In this document: piece by piece, positions 27,293 to 36,251 of the stretch
Position numbering within the stretch: the first letter of the stretch is position 1
Layout: each line of letters begins with the position of its first letter
DNA from: Nostoc sp. ATCC 53789
GTDB lineage: Bacteria; Cyanobacteriota; Cyanobacteriia; Cyanobacteriales; Nostocaceae
Direction of reading: 5' to 3'
NCBI RefSeq assembly: GCF_009873495.1
Contig: NZ_CP046703.1
Location: 6,724,501-6,788,500 of the forward strand
DNA: 64,000 nucleotides
Position numbers and translations under genes: made by a program
The notes under the pieces: generated by a model
Told to the model about the DNA's origin: nothing
What the model saw: the letters and a program-made list of their open reading frames with translations, nothing else
Database searches by the model: none

Positions 27293-27751
27293 ATGACAGA
27301 ACAACATGAGCCATGCCTCATCTGTGAGCGTGTCACACTCTGGAGAAGCGGTAAAAATCCTTACTTCATCTACGAATTTGAGCATTCAATCTTTGTGATT
27401 GGCGATCATCAATTTCATGGCGGATACTCTCTGATTCTTCTAAAAAAACATATTAGAGAGTTGCATGAACTTGCTCCACCTATCCAGTCTGCCTTATTTC
27501 AAGAGGTGATGCTCGCAGGACAAGCGATCGTTAATGCTTTTAGTCCGTGGAAAATGAATTATGCCTGTTATGGCAATAGTGAACCACATATTCATTGGCA
27601 TCTCTTCCCACGCTATGAGTCTGATCCCGATCGCCAAAGTACCCCGTGGCTTCATGCATCAGAATTCAAACACCATCTAATTACGCCTCAAACAGCGCAT
27701 AATTTAGGAAAAAAAGTCAAAGAGCATTTATCGTTACTGATTACAAGATAA
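27293..27751 (+). CDS. HIT family protein
   Basis: A 152-residue histidine-triad nucleotide hydrolase or transferase. The triad is His99-x-His101-x-His103 in EPHIHWHLFPR, preceded by the family's CLICERV N-terminus and HGGYSLILLKKHI. Such proteins cleave AMP or ADP from adenylated substrates or dinucleoside polyphosphates. Two Cys at the N-terminus (CLIC) recall the zinc-binding pair of some HIT members. Substrate is not predictable. It stands alone, upstream of the lyase gene. Confidence 0.9.
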   Translation: MTEQHEPCLICERVTLWRSGKNPYFIYEFEHSIFVIGDHQFHGGYSLILLKKHIRELHELAPPIQSALFQEVMLAGQAIVNAFSPWKMNYACYGNSEPHIHWHLFPRYESDPDRQSTPWLHASEFKHHLITPQTAHNLGKKVKEHLSLLITR

Positions 27752-27844
27752 GATTTGGCTGCGATCGCTTAAATTAATCTCATCCCTATTTTTACCATTG
27801 CTACTAAGTATCAATAACCTGTAAACAACAGATATCCCTTAATT

Positions 27845-29038
27845 ATGACTAGTCTTTCTGTCGCCCAAACCAAGCTGCAAAGCCATCGAGAGCAATTTCC
27901 CGCTTTAGCCAATAAGACTTATTTCAATTATGGGGGACAAGGGCCAATGCCCCAAAGGGCAATGGATGCTATGACCGAAACTCAGGCTTATGTTCAGCAA
28001 ATAGGCCCCTTTGGTAATGAGGCGTATCGCTGGATAGCGCCGCAGACTCAAGCCGCTAGAGTTGCGATCGCTTCAGAGTTAAATGCACCAAGCGAAGCAA
28101 TTACCCTTACCCAGAATGTCACAGTTGGCTGTAATATCGCTATGTGGGGCATAGACTGGCATTCTGGCGACCATATACTGCTCTCAGACTGCGAACATCC
28201 AGGCGTGATTGCCACTACACAAGAAATCGCACGGAGATTCGCGGTAGAAGTTACCACCTGTCCTCTGAAAGCGACTTTAAATGAGGGCGATCCTGTAAAA
28301 GTTATTGCCCAGCACTTACGTCCTAATACTCGTCTTGTAATATTAAGTCATGTTTTCTGGAATACTGGTCAAGTTTTACCCCTTGATAAAATTGCCGAAG
28401 TATGCAGAAATAATAATTCTTTCCTGTTGATAGATGCTGCCCAATCTGTTGGTTTATTGCCTTTAAACTTAACAGAATTGGGTGTAGATTTTTATGCTTT
28501 CACTGGTCACAAATGGCTTTGTGGCCCTGCGGGTGCTGGTGGTTTGTATGTCCGACCAGAAGCACGAGAAAGCCTGAAACCTACGTTTATTGGCTTGAAT
28601 GGCATTGTTGTAGATAGTCAATCTCAGCCTGTGGACTGGCTTCCCGATGGGCGACGGTATGAAGTGTCTACATTAGCTTATCCGTTGTATGTTGGGTTAA
28701 AGGAAGCGATCGCAATTCATCAGCAATGGGGAACTTCACAGGAACGTTACGAGCAAATTTGCCAAAACAGTGGCTATCTTTGGCAGCGCTTAGTAGCGTT
28801 ACCCGAAGTTAAATGTTTGCGAACTTCCCCACCTGAAAGCGGTATAGTCTCATTCCAACTTGTAAATAATCAGCCCCAAGCTAATCTCAAGTTAGTACAA
28901 TTTCTAGACTCACAAAATATATTAACTAGAACAATTGCCGATCCTAGCTGTATACGTGCCACCATCCATTACCTGACTTTAGAATCAGAAATCGACCAAT
29001 TAGTTGAGGCCATTCAAAGTTTTTGCAAAATTAGTTAA
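27845..29038 (+). CDS. Class V aminotransferase-fold PLP enzyme, cysteine/cystine lyase (C-DES)-like
   Basis: A 397-residue PLP enzyme. The PLP lysine is Lys223 in FTGHKWLCGPAG, with the cofactor Asp197 in LLIDAAQS and SDCEHPG (His118) upstream. The N-terminus NKTYFNYGGQGPMPQ and the motif order resemble the Synechocystis L-cysteine/cystine C-S-lyase that mobilises sulfane sulfur for Fe-S clusters, rather than IscS/SufS: the mobile catalytic-Cys loop of SufS/IscS is not evident. ATG 27845 is the only reasonable start. Kynureninase- or EgtE-like functions are alternatives. Confidence 0.82.
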   Translation: MTSLSVAQTKLQSHREQFPALANKTYFNYGGQGPMPQRAMDAMTETQAYVQQIGPFGNEAYRWIAPQTQAARVAIASELNAPSEAITLTQNVTVGCNIAMWGIDWHSGDHILLSDCEHPGVIATTQEIARRFAVEVTTCPLKATLNEGDPVKVIAQHLRPNTRLVILSHVFWNTGQVLPLDKIAEVCRNNNSFLLIDAAQSVGLLPLNLTELGVDFYAFTGHKWLCGPAGAGGLYVRPEARESLKPTFIGLNGIVVDSQSQPVDWLPDGRRYEVSTLAYPLYVGLKEAIAIHQQWGTSQERYEQICQNSGYLWQRLVALPEVKCLRTSPPESGIVSFQLVNNQPQANLKLVQFLDSQNILTRTIADPSCIRATIHYLTLESEIDQLVEAIQSFCKIS

Positions 29039-29137
29039 AAATTAGGAGTTATAAGTTATTAGTCTAGTAATTACGATTTTAAGTTCTAATTCCCAATACC
29101 AATTCTTTGTGAGGCTACACCAAATTTTCTTTCTTCC

Positions 29138-29165
29138 TTTGTGTCCTTTGCGTCCTTTGCGGTTC
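29138..29165. repeat. TCCTTTGNG short tandem repeats
   Basis: Three consecutive 9-mers TCCTTTGTG, TCCTTTGCG, TCCTTTGCG, a tandem repeat type common in Nostoc intergenic regions. They lie about 65 bp upstream of the GT-B glycosyltransferase start. Confidence 0.65.
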
Positions 29166-29230
29166 GTTGCTCATATAATTTGACGCATCTTCACACATAA
29201 TTCGTATAATTCTTCACTAATACCTTTTAA

Positions 29231-30313
29231 ATGGAACGCCCAATCTTATACTTAGCCATCACTAACCACGGCTTTGGTCATGCTACCCGTATGGCTTCCG
29301 TCGCTGCGACAATTCAAAAATTATGTCCAGAAATTTTGCTAATTATTGTTACCACTGCCCCGCGCTGGTTGCTAGAGTGCTATATAGAAGGCGATTTCAT
29401 CTATCGTCCCCGTGCATTTGATTTGGGTGTGGTGCAAACCGATAGTTTGACAATGGATAAAGTAGCGACTTTAGAAAAGTTACTGGATATTAAAAAACAT
29501 CAAAATTCGCTGATTGCCTCAGAAGTGAATTTTATCCGCCAAAATCGCGTTCATCTCATTTTGGCAGATATTCCCTTCCTGACTCCTGGGTTTGCCAAAG
29601 GTGCAAATATCCCTTGCTGGATGATGAGTAACTTTGGCTGGGACTTTATCTACCGAGATTGGGGAGGGGAATTTACAGCAGTTGCAGATTGGATTAGTGA
29701 TTGGTACTCAAAGTGCGATCGCCTATTCCGTCTCCCTTTCCACGAACCGATGCAAGCTTTCAACAATATCACAGATGTCGGTCTAACAGGTGGTTCCCCC
29801 CATTACTCTGCTGATGATTTACGTTCTCTTTGGGGAATAACTGCACCTATCGAAAAAACTATTTTGTTGACCTTTGGCGGCTTGGGTTTGCAGCAAATTC
29901 CCTACGATAACCTGCGGCGATTTCCAGATTGGCAATTTATCGTCTTTGATCAATCTGCGCCTGATTTACCTAATTTAGTAAAAATTAATGACCGTAAATA
30001 CCGCCCAGTAGATTTTATGCCTATTTGTGGGCGAGTCGTCTCTAAACCTGGCTACAGTACTTTTGCTGAAGCTACACTCTTGGGAGTACCTATTGTTACT
30101 ATTCCCCGTGAGGACTTTGCCGAAGCAAGTTTTCTACTAGAAGGTATAACAAATTATAACCAGCATCAAATCATCACCCCATCTGAGTTTTTTCAAGGGA
30201 CTTGGGACTTTCTGTATCAGTTACCCCAACTACCAAAGCAATCCCAGCTAATTGCTAAGGATGGTAATGAAGCGATCGCTAAAGCGGTTCTAAATTATTT
30301 ACAGACGAAATAA
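29231..30313 (+). CDS. GT-B fold glycosyltransferase-like protein
   Basis: A 360-residue protein with the GT28/MurG-like fold. The N-terminal acceptor half starts ILYLAITNHGFGHATRMASV (glycine-rich loop with HGxGHA). The C-terminal half has TILLTFGGLGLQQIP and the nucleotide-sugar site VVSKPGYSTFAEATLLGVP. It resembles the glycosyltransferase-like half of plant arabinokinase and many cyanobacterial proteins called hypothetical glycosyltransferases. No membrane helix is seen. Donor and acceptor are unknown. Confidence 0.82.
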   Translation: MERPILYLAITNHGFGHATRMASVAATIQKLCPEILLIIVTTAPRWLLECYIEGDFIYRPRAFDLGVVQTDSLTMDKVATLEKLLDIKKHQNSLIASEVNFIRQNRVHLILADIPFLTPGFAKGANIPCWMMSNFGWDFIYRDWGGEFTAVADWISDWYSKCDRLFRLPFHEPMQAFNNITDVGLTGGSPHYSADDLRSLWGITAPIEKTILLTFGGLGLQQIPYDNLRRFPDWQFIVFDQSAPDLPNLVKINDRKYRPVDFMPICGRVVSKPGYSTFAEATLLGVPIVTIPREDFAEASFLLEGITNYNQHQIITPSEFFQGTWDFLYQLPQLPKQSQLIAKDGNEAIAKAVLNYLQTK

Positions 30314-30341
30314 AGTTATTCAAAACAGTATAAATTAATAT

Positions 30342-30491
30342 ATGAATATTAACCAAGACAATATAACATCCTCTAAAGAGAGTTTAGAATTGCCAGGGTC
30401 AAACCTAGATAACATTACATTGTCTCACAATCTTCTTGCTACACCGATCATCCGCGATTTGCTCAAAGATTTCGGTGTTAAGCCTTTTTAA
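30342..30491 (+). CDS. Possible small protein (49 aa)
   Basis: ATG 30342 to TAA 30489-30491 encodes 49 residues, ending NLLATPIIRDLLKDFGVKPF. The C-terminal half would form an amphipathic helix. Codon use is unremarkable and I do not recognise a family. It lies in the 285-bp gap between the glycosyltransferase and yjbQ. It may be a chance frame. Confidence 0.3.
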   Translation: MNINQDNITSSKESLELPGSNLDNITLSHNLLATPIIRDLLKDFGVKPF

Positions 30492-30597
30492 GAGAAGATA
30501 TACTCTATCTAACGATAAAGCAACGATAACACAACATAACATCAAGCAGGTTGAACGGCTAATTAGCTTTTACTATCATCAATCATTACTGTTTTAA

Positions 30598-31011
30598 ATG
30601 ACTCACTACCAAAAGTTACTAAAAATTTCCACTACTGCCAAATCTTTTTACAACATCACCGCTAAAATTGAAGCCGCAGTCGCAGAATCGGGGGTTGAAA
30701 CTGGTCTTTGTACTTTATTTTTGCGCCACACTTCAGCCAGTTTAGTTATTCAAGAAAATGCTGATCCTGATGTTCTTGTGGATTTAGCCAATTTTATGGC
30801 AAAACTTGTCCCAGAATCAGGCAAATATATCCACGATGCAGAAGGCCCCGATGATATGCCAGCACACATTCGTACTGCACTTACCCACACTTCTGAGCAA
30901 ATCCCTATTAATCGAGGTCATCTAGTACTGGGAACTTGGCAGGGAATTTATATTTGGGAACATCGCCAGCACAGTCATTTAAGAGAATTGGTTATCCACA
31001 TTTCTGGATAG
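30598..31011 (+). CDS. yjbQ: YjbQ / UPF0047 family protein (secondary thiamine-phosphate synthase)
   Basis: A 137-residue protein with the UPF0047 signature: CTLFLRHTSASLVIQENADP, KYIHDAEGPDDMPAHIR, and GTWQGIYIWEHRQHSHLREL. The family has weak thiamine-phosphate synthase activity and can complement thiE mutants, but its main role is unknown. The conserved His, Asp and Glu residues cluster into a putative metal site. Full length for the family. No thiamine genes are adjacent. Confidence 0.93.
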   Translation: MTHYQKLLKISTTAKSFYNITAKIEAAVAESGVETGLCTLFLRHTSASLVIQENADPDVLVDLANFMAKLVPESGKYIHDAEGPDDMPAHIRTALTHTSEQIPINRGHLVLGTWQGIYIWEHRQHSHLRELVIHISG

Positions 31012-31148
31012 CTGATTTTCAAGTTTGATTCCAGCTTGAGTTTTGTAGAGTTTAAATACTCTGGTTATTCTACCTACCCTTTGGATATAATTTCATAAAC
31101 TCGCGGTAATATACATTAAACAAATTTCGTCGTGATACAGAAATCCGG

Positions 31149-31255
31149 TTTGATTTCTGAAAAGATACGCAGTAATGCACTCAACCTTCGATAATGGTGC
31201 GTTAGGAACTCCGTTCTAAGACACCCCCTAAATACCTAATTTTTCAGAAATCAAA
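31149..31255. mobile_element. Small MITE-like element with 15-bp terminal inverted repeats
   Basis: TTTGATTTCTGAAAA (31149-31163) and TTTTCAGAAATCAAA (31241-31255) form a perfect 15-bp inverted repeat enclosing 77 bp without coding capacity. The interior includes GTGCGTTAGGAACT and CTAAGACACCCCCT. Size and structure fit a non-autonomous miniature element. No clear target duplication is seen, and no transposase with matching ends is in this window. Confidence 0.6.
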
Positions 31256-31436
31256 TAATAATCCTATAATTTTCATTGCAAAATTATTGATGCGGAATTA
31301 ATTAGACATAATATATTAAATAATTGGTGTCAATTTGTTAACTTAAAAGTTAAGTTTGTTTTTCCTTATTTAATAATTTACTTATTTCGATATACACTAA
31401 TAATTAGTGTAAGCTGTTTGGGTTATTTCAATTACT
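31256..31436. other. AT-rich upstream region of the 249-aa hypothetical
   Basis: Strongly AT-rich sequence that should hold the promoter of the next gene. Apart from the adjacent inverted-repeat element I see no structure in it. Confidence 0.4.
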
Positions 31437-32186
31437 ATGAAGCAAGAACTGACACCAACTCATACTTTTCAATATATTGATGAAATCCTTGCCCAACAGT
31501 CTATTAATTTATTATCACTTAATCCCCAAAAGAAACTAATTACCAGCTTTACTGAGTTGGAAAATTTAATTACTGAGCAAAACACTGATATTGAACTTCT
31601 TACAAATCTTCAGCAAACTCTCGAAATCATAGTCTGTACCCAGTTACAAAACTTCCCAGAAAACATATTTTGGGATTTTGATTTTCTGGTTAGTAGTATG
31701 CTTAGGCAGGCTTTAGTAGCAAATGAGGGCGCTATTCCTTTTCTCAAAATTTTTGCTAAAAAGATGGTTTCTCTGATAGAAATGTTCGGAACTAAAACAG
31801 AAATTCGCTTTCGTTATGTTCACGATTTCATGTATGGGTTTGAGTGGGCGAGGTGGGTACAAAAAGAACCACAAAAACGCGCATACATAGAGCCTTTTAG
31901 TCTAGTTTTTTTGGATTATTTACTCGCCAAAGGTAAGGAACTTGTACAACGGATTAATCACGGTCAGGTCGTATCTTATAAACTATGTGATACAGGCTAC
32001 CGAAATCCCTTCACTTTTTCTCGTGAACCAGAAGACGAATATCGTCTACTCACTTATCTAGCTGAGGAGCAACTTATCCCAGTAGCAGTGTGGAACTGGA
32101 ATGCTAGCCCTGTGTGGAACAAACCTTTCCAAGAAATGCGCCAGGAATTAGCATTAAAATTAAATATTCAACCACAGAAACACTGA
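31437..32186 (+). CDS. Conserved cyanobacterial hypothetical protein
   Basis: A 249-residue soluble protein with no motif I can name. It is helix-rich in the first two thirds (LLTNLQQTLEIIVCTQLQNF, SMLRQALVANEGAIPFLKIF) and has an aromatic-rich centre (RFRYVHDFMYGFEWARWVQ). The end (EDEYRLLTYLAEEQLIPVAV) is also helical. Codon use is normal and start context is adequate, so it is real. It precedes the nif3-like gene by 31 bp and may be co-transcribed. Function unknown. Confidence 0.75.
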   Translation: MKQELTPTHTFQYIDEILAQQSINLLSLNPQKKLITSFTELENLITEQNTDIELLTNLQQTLEIIVCTQLQNFPENIFWDFDFLVSSMLRQALVANEGAIPFLKIFAKKMVSLIEMFGTKTEIRFRYVHDFMYGFEWARWVQKEPQKRAYIEPFSLVFLDYLLAKGKELVQRINHGQVVSYKLCDTGYRNPFTFSREPEDEYRLLTYLAEEQLIPVAVWNWNASPVWNKPFQEMRQELALKLNIQPQKH

Positions 32187-32217
32187 TAGCAATTAAAAAT
32201 TGCTGAAGAAAATAATT

Positions 32218-33027
32218 ATGAAAATTGCTGACTTAATTACTTGGTTTGAAGCATGGGCAAATCCCGCTTGGTGTGAAAGCTGGGATAATTGCGGCTGGCA
32301 GATTGAACCAGGAGTATTGCAGGAAAAAGTACGGGTTTTGGTTTGTTTGACACCGACTTTGGCAGTAATGCAAGAAGCGATCGCAGAAAATGCTAATCTG
32401 ATATTCGCCCATCATCCCTTAATTTTTAATCCTCTCAAATCTTTACGCACTGGTGAAGCGATCGCAGAAATGGTACGGTTAGCTTTTACCCACAATATTG
32501 GTATTTACAGCGCTCACACCAATTTCGACCAAGTGCAGGATGGTACAGCTGATGTGTTAGCTCAAATTTTAGAACTCAAGCAAGTTACTCCCATAGTACC
32601 AACACAAGCAGGATTAGGATATGGTCGTGTTGGTTTGCTAGAGCCATCTTTGACACTACAGGAATTACTCGCAGCTATTCAAACCCGACTTGCTCCCCCT
32701 AATTTGATTTTTTCCCCAACTGATAACTTACAGCAAATAATTTCACGAGTTGCTGTTTTAGGTGGCTCGGGGGCTGGTTATATTTCAGCCGTCGCCAAAA
32801 CTGGTGCCCAGGCTTATCTAACTTCTGACTGTAAGTTTCATCAGTTTCAACAAAGCCGCGATGCCTACGGCGGGCTACCCCAACGCAATCTTATTTTAAT
32901 AGATGCGGGACATTATGCTACCGAACGTCCGGCTTGCGATCGCTTGGTGCAAAAATTCCAGTCCCTAAACTTAGACTGGGTGCAATTAAGCCAAAAGGAT
33001 GAAGATTTCCGCCAGTTTTTTGCTTGA
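32218..33027 (+). CDS. Nif3-like dinuclear metal-centre hexameric protein
   Basis: A member of the Nif3/YbgI/YqfO family (about 269 residues), a toroidal hexamer with a dimetal centre, related to GTP cyclohydrolase type 1. Family motifs: ADLITWFEAWANPAWCESWD, then LIFAHHPLIF (His65, His66), YSAHTNFDQ, and LIDAGHYATERP near the end. The frame is open six codons further upstream, but ATG 32218 gives the family N-terminus. Oddity: between CKFHQFQQSRD and NLILIDAGH lie residues encoded by an interspersed DNA repeat (32857-32886) that the family consensus does not need. Confidence 0.9.
   Translation: MKIADLITWFEAWANPAWCESWDNCGWQIEPGVLQEKVRVLVCLTPTLAVMQEAIAENANLIFAHHPLIFNPLKSLRTGEAIAEMVRLAFTHNIGIYSAHTNFDQVQDGTADVLAQILELKQVTPIVPTQAGLGYGRVGLLEPSLTLQELLAAIQTRLAPPNLIFSPTDNLQQIISRVAVLGGSGAGYISAVAKTGAQAYLTSDCKFHQFQQSRDAYGGLPQRNLILIDAGHYATERPACDRLVQKFQSLNLDWVQLSQKDEDFRQFFA
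32857..32886 (+). repeat. Interspersed repeat inside the nif3-like coding region
   Basis: GCGATGCCTACGGCGGGCTA followed by CCCCAACGC matches the intergenic repeat type GCGATGTCTACGACGGGCTA + CGCCTACGC seen at 59887 and 60698 (opposite strand). Here it is in frame and translates as part of RDAYGGLPQRN, just ahead of the conserved IDAGH motif. Confidence 0.65.
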
Positions 33028-33283
33028 TTGCTTATGTTTCACTACATTTTAATATTCAAACTATTTAGCTTACCAAGATTAATGCTAAATATCTTTGTAT
33101 TAAAATCTCACCGTATACCCCGATTAGTCTCATCTAAATCTTATATTTAATACGATTTCTGTGATACGGATCACTGTTTACGTGTAACTATAATCACATA
33201 ATATTCATGTTCCATATCAACCAGTCGTAGAAAAAAATGTTCCACACTTGATGTAACAAATTGTTTACTCTGTCCTAACCAAG

Positions 33284-33502
33284 ATGATTCGCACAATCGT
33301 TGAATCTGCTTTCCAAACTGGATATCTTAGTGTTGAATCTGAGGGTTTACTCCAGCAAGTGCTAGCTACTAAATGCTATCAGTCAGAGGATTTGCCAGAC
33401 CTTGCAGCCCTATATGACGCAGTTCGTGCAGGCAGAATTAAACGAGAAGCATCCTCATCGAACTTGCTTATAGAATTTCCCCTACCACATAAATCTTCCT
33501 GA
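33284..33502 (+). CDS. Small conserved cyanobacterial protein (72 aa)
   Basis: A 72-residue protein from ATG 33284 to the stop at 33502. It is acidic and helical (IRTIVESAFQTGYLSVESEG, LPDLAALYDAVRAGRIKREA). The DLAALYDAV...GRIKRE pattern is familiar from small cyanobacterial hypotheticals of unknown function. It is flanked by AT-rich gaps and looks like a single-gene unit. No enzymatic motif is present. Confidence 0.65.
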   Translation: MIRTIVESAFQTGYLSVESEGLLQQVLATKCYQSEDLPDLAALYDAVRAGRIKREASSSNLLIEFPLPHKSS

Positions 33503-34101
33503 TCCTCTAAAAAAACCAGAGGAACCGAGGAAAGCTTGTTGCAAGTATTTATGCTCACTATTCCATTCTCTTGCCCTTTTTTTACCCATCATCAGGCAAA
33601 AAACCTTAAAAATTCAAAACTCTTTGGGTGTTGTTGCTGAAAACCATCAAGGTCAGCAAGAGAATGAGTTAAGATCAGATACAAGTGGGTAAAAGTAAAG
33701 CCGAGTCCCCGGACTTCCCAGCAATGCCAATGAGTAAAAGTAGGCAGATTAAACAACCGCAATCAACGATTGTTTTGGAGTATTATTTATTACATAATGG
33801 TAAGAATGACTCACCAAGAAATATGAACCTGATTAGGACAGATTCCGAATTGTTTGACTTCTATGAAGCAGACGTTCCTTAGAATAAGCTGAAAGGAGAT
33901 TGAATTCATTGCCAGAGCAACTCATGATTTATTGCCCAATATTTCCCAATATTTTGACAACTACAGGCAAATTTTGGCATTGAGTGATAAAGCGTACTTG
34001 TTCTCAACGGTGAAATTAGCCTCCCAAAGGTGTAATGTAATGGGGTAGAACCCAGATTTTGACAGGTTTAACTACGTTGTTTAAAAAGGCAGAAACAGTA
34101 C
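33503..34101. other. Intergenic region with a weak small ORF
   Basis: About 600 bp. A GTG-initiated 65-codon frame (33685-33882, ending NLIRTDSELFDFYEADVP) is possible but lacks recognisable similarity or a good ribosome site. A small hairpin AGTCC..GGACT lies near 33704-33716. I see no other supported feature. Confidence 0.35.
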
Positions 34102-34413
34102 ATGCTACACCGCAAGATTTATCAACTCTGTTGCGATGGGCGCGAGGTATGTGTTTTCTTGCGGGACCAGCAACGCTGGATTGAACGCGCCCGCATCATC
34201 GACATAGAGGGAGATTTAGTGACCCTACGCTATGAAACAGAAGAAGAGGACGAAGTTTGTTCTTGGGAAGAAATGGTTCGCCTCGAGAGCATTGGTGCTG
34301 TAACGCAAAAACTGGCTTCAGTGCCACGCGGAAATGTGGAACCCCTGATGACTGAAGACTGTCCCGAAGCTGAACGCATCCACAACCGTTACACTGACTC
34401 GAATCCAGAATAA
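34102..34413 (+). CDS. Conserved cyanobacterial protein (103 aa)
   Basis: A 103-residue protein with a compact beta-rich core: LCCDGREVCVFLRDQQRWIE, RARIIDIEGDLVTLRYETEE, and CSWEEMVRLESIGAV. The pattern is like a small SH3/Tudor-type barrel. I recognise it as a strongly conserved cyanobacterial hypothetical (a DUF family whose number I cannot confirm). The Cys residues (CC and single ones) are spaced without an obvious metal-binding pattern. It converges on the beta-CASP gene, with a strong hairpin between them. Confidence 0.8.
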   Translation: MLHRKIYQLCCDGREVCVFLRDQQRWIERARIIDIEGDLVTLRYETEEEDEVCSWEEMVRLESIGAVTQKLASVPRGNVEPLMTEDCPEAERIHNRYTDSNPE

Positions 34414-34488
34414 TCAGTGTTGAGGAGCCAGTACTAAAAACAGGTTTCTCGTTAGAGGTGACTGGTTTCTGATTCTGCCAGCTGATTC

Positions 34489-34525
34489 GCTAGGCTCTCC
34501 CCTTACCCCAAGGGGAGAGCCTAGC
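34489..34525. terminator. Perfect 16-bp inverted repeat between convergent genes
   Basis: GCTAGGCTCTCCCCTT (34489-34504) and AAGGGGAGAGCCTAGC (34510-34525) around a 5-nt loop. It lies midway between the stops of two convergent genes and is probably a bidirectional terminator, although no T-run follows on either side. Confidence 0.65.
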
Positions 34526-34580
34526 ATCAAGCGAAAAGCCACTGGTGCCTAGTGCCGAGTTCTAAGTCATAAATCCTAAC

Positions 34581-36251
34581 TCAGGACTCAGCACTAGATA
34601 AACCTTCAAAAGCAGGACAGTAACCTTCGAGAGTTACCTTAAAGTTATACAACGGCGAAGCTGGGTTCCAACACCTCTGTCCCCTTTGATGTCGGCAAGT
34701 ACCACAACAGTCGACATCCGTCCATGTATAGCGATCGCTATTTTGGCTAAGAAGTTCTCGTTGAGACAATCCCCTTAAGACAAGTTCTTCCCCTTGCCAA
34801 CGAGCTTCGATTAAACCAGTATCGGCAAATTGCCGCCAACGCGGATCGGCAGTAATCATATTGGGTAGGGTAATTGTGATTACTGTTCCTAACTCTGTCA
34901 GTTCGCCTTCGTAGTTAGTCTCTGGTGCTGCCGGTTGCAAGAATGTGTCGCCGATAGGCAGTTCTACTAAGGTGTTAGCCGCCGGAGAATGTATATGGTA
35001 GCGGTTTTGCAACTCTTCCAAGCTAGTCAGGTCTGCTAAGTAAGCAGGAGAACCGTGGACAAAAATGACATGCTGGGGTCGCAAATTATGAATTAGCTGC
35101 GTAGTACCAGGGCCATCACTATGTTGCGCTAAGAGATAGCTTTCAACAGTGGTGGGTGCTAAATATTCTTTATTAACTTTTATATCAATTTTTTCTGGAA
35201 GAAGGATCAGCCAAGGGCCGGTGTCTAGTTGGCAGTGTTTGCCTAAATCAGATGTAGAGTCGGTGAGGACTATACAAGGTGACTTGCCCACTGTGGGACG
35301 ATGTTCTGCTTGTAAACGACGCACGCGAGGACGTACCCGTTCATCCCAAAATAAGGGTTGATGGCGGGCGAAGTTTTGCACAGATGGGGGGAGGTGGGGT
35401 AACAGTTCTAGGTAAGCATCGCAGCCAGTAGCGACAGCACCATCCACCCAGATATCTAAATCTCTTCCGGTGAAGTGGTGATGAGAGCGTAACAGCATTA
35501 GCATCTCTTGACCCAATCCTAAAGCAGGAGTGGGAAGGATTACAGAACAATGGTCAGCGATCGCCCGATTAATTCGCTCTGCTAGTTGATTTTCCTGGTT
35601 GCGGCGGTGAGGATGACGGGATGTGCCATAACTGCCTTCAATGATCAGCACATCCAAGTCTAAGCCTCGCAGTTCCTCTAAACGCAAACCTTCTACCAAC
35701 CGGGAATTTGATAAGAAAAAATCCCCTGTATAGAGTAATTTGTAAGTACGCTGCTTGGTAGTGTAGGTAAGGAGAATGGCCACTGCCCCTGGTAGATGCC
35801 CGGCGGGAAATAATTCTGCGACTAAACCATCTTGAAATTCCACAGGCGATCGCAACGGCAAAGCATGACAAAATTTGGAAATTTCCTCAGCATCTTGGTC
35901 TAGCCAATTCAGTGGCAGTAACTTGCTGGTTACTTCGCTACCATAGATAGGTAACTTAGGAAAAGCTTTATGTAGTGCCAGCAAGCCTCTGGAGTGATCT
36001 GGGTGGGCGTGGCTAATCAAAACTAAATCTGCTGGTAGGGGCGGACTAGATGCACGTTCCGACTTAGTAAGCCCCTTAGCCAGCGATGAAATATCTTCCA
36101 TACCACAGTCTAACAGGATGCGGTGTGGCCCCATCTTTACCAATAAACAAACGCCCTCATCGTGATGCTGGACACTATAGGGCAAACATTCTAATTCAGT
36201 ACCCAGTTCCGCAGCATCTACGCTAGAAGATGCCGACAGATTATCCCTCAT
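34581..36251 (-). CDS. MBL-fold/beta-CASP metallo-hydrolase with C-terminal Cys cluster
   Basis: A 556-residue metallo-hydrolase of the RNase J/CPSF73-like group. Metal motif HAHPDHSRG (His81, His83, Asp85, His86), then GHLPGAV, YTGDF and LIIEGSYG, followed by a beta-CASP region ending IFVHGSPAYL. A C-terminal segment is Cys-rich (CCGTCRHQRGQRCW ... GYCPAF) and may bind zinc or an Fe-S cluster. ATG 36251 is preceded by GGGGAGG at ideal distance, so I prefer it to an upstream TTG. RNA-processing activity is likely but not proven. Confidence 0.87.
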   Translation of the reverse strand: MRDNLSASSSVDAAELGTELECLPYSVQHHDEGVCLLVKMGPHRILLDCGMEDISSLAKGLTKSERASSPPLPADLVLISHAHPDHSRGLLALHKAFPKLPIYGSEVTSKLLPLNWLDQDAEEISKFCHALPLRSPVEFQDGLVAELFPAGHLPGAVAILLTYTTKQRTYKLLYTGDFFLSNSRLVEGLRLEELRGLDLDVLIIEGSYGTSRHPHRRNQENQLAERINRAIADHCSVILPTPALGLGQEMLMLLRSHHHFTGRDLDIWVDGAVATGCDAYLELLPHLPPSVQNFARHQPLFWDERVRPRVRRLQAEHRPTVGKSPCIVLTDSTSDLGKHCQLDTGPWLILLPEKIDIKVNKEYLAPTTVESYLLAQHSDGPGTTQLIHNLRPQHVIFVHGSPAYLADLTSLEELQNRYHIHSPAANTLVELPIGDTFLQPAAPETNYEGELTELGTVITITLPNMITADPRWRQFADTGLIEARWQGEELVLRGLSQRELLSQNSDRYTWTDVDCCGTCRHQRGQRCWNPASPLYNFKVTLEGYCPAFEGLSSAES

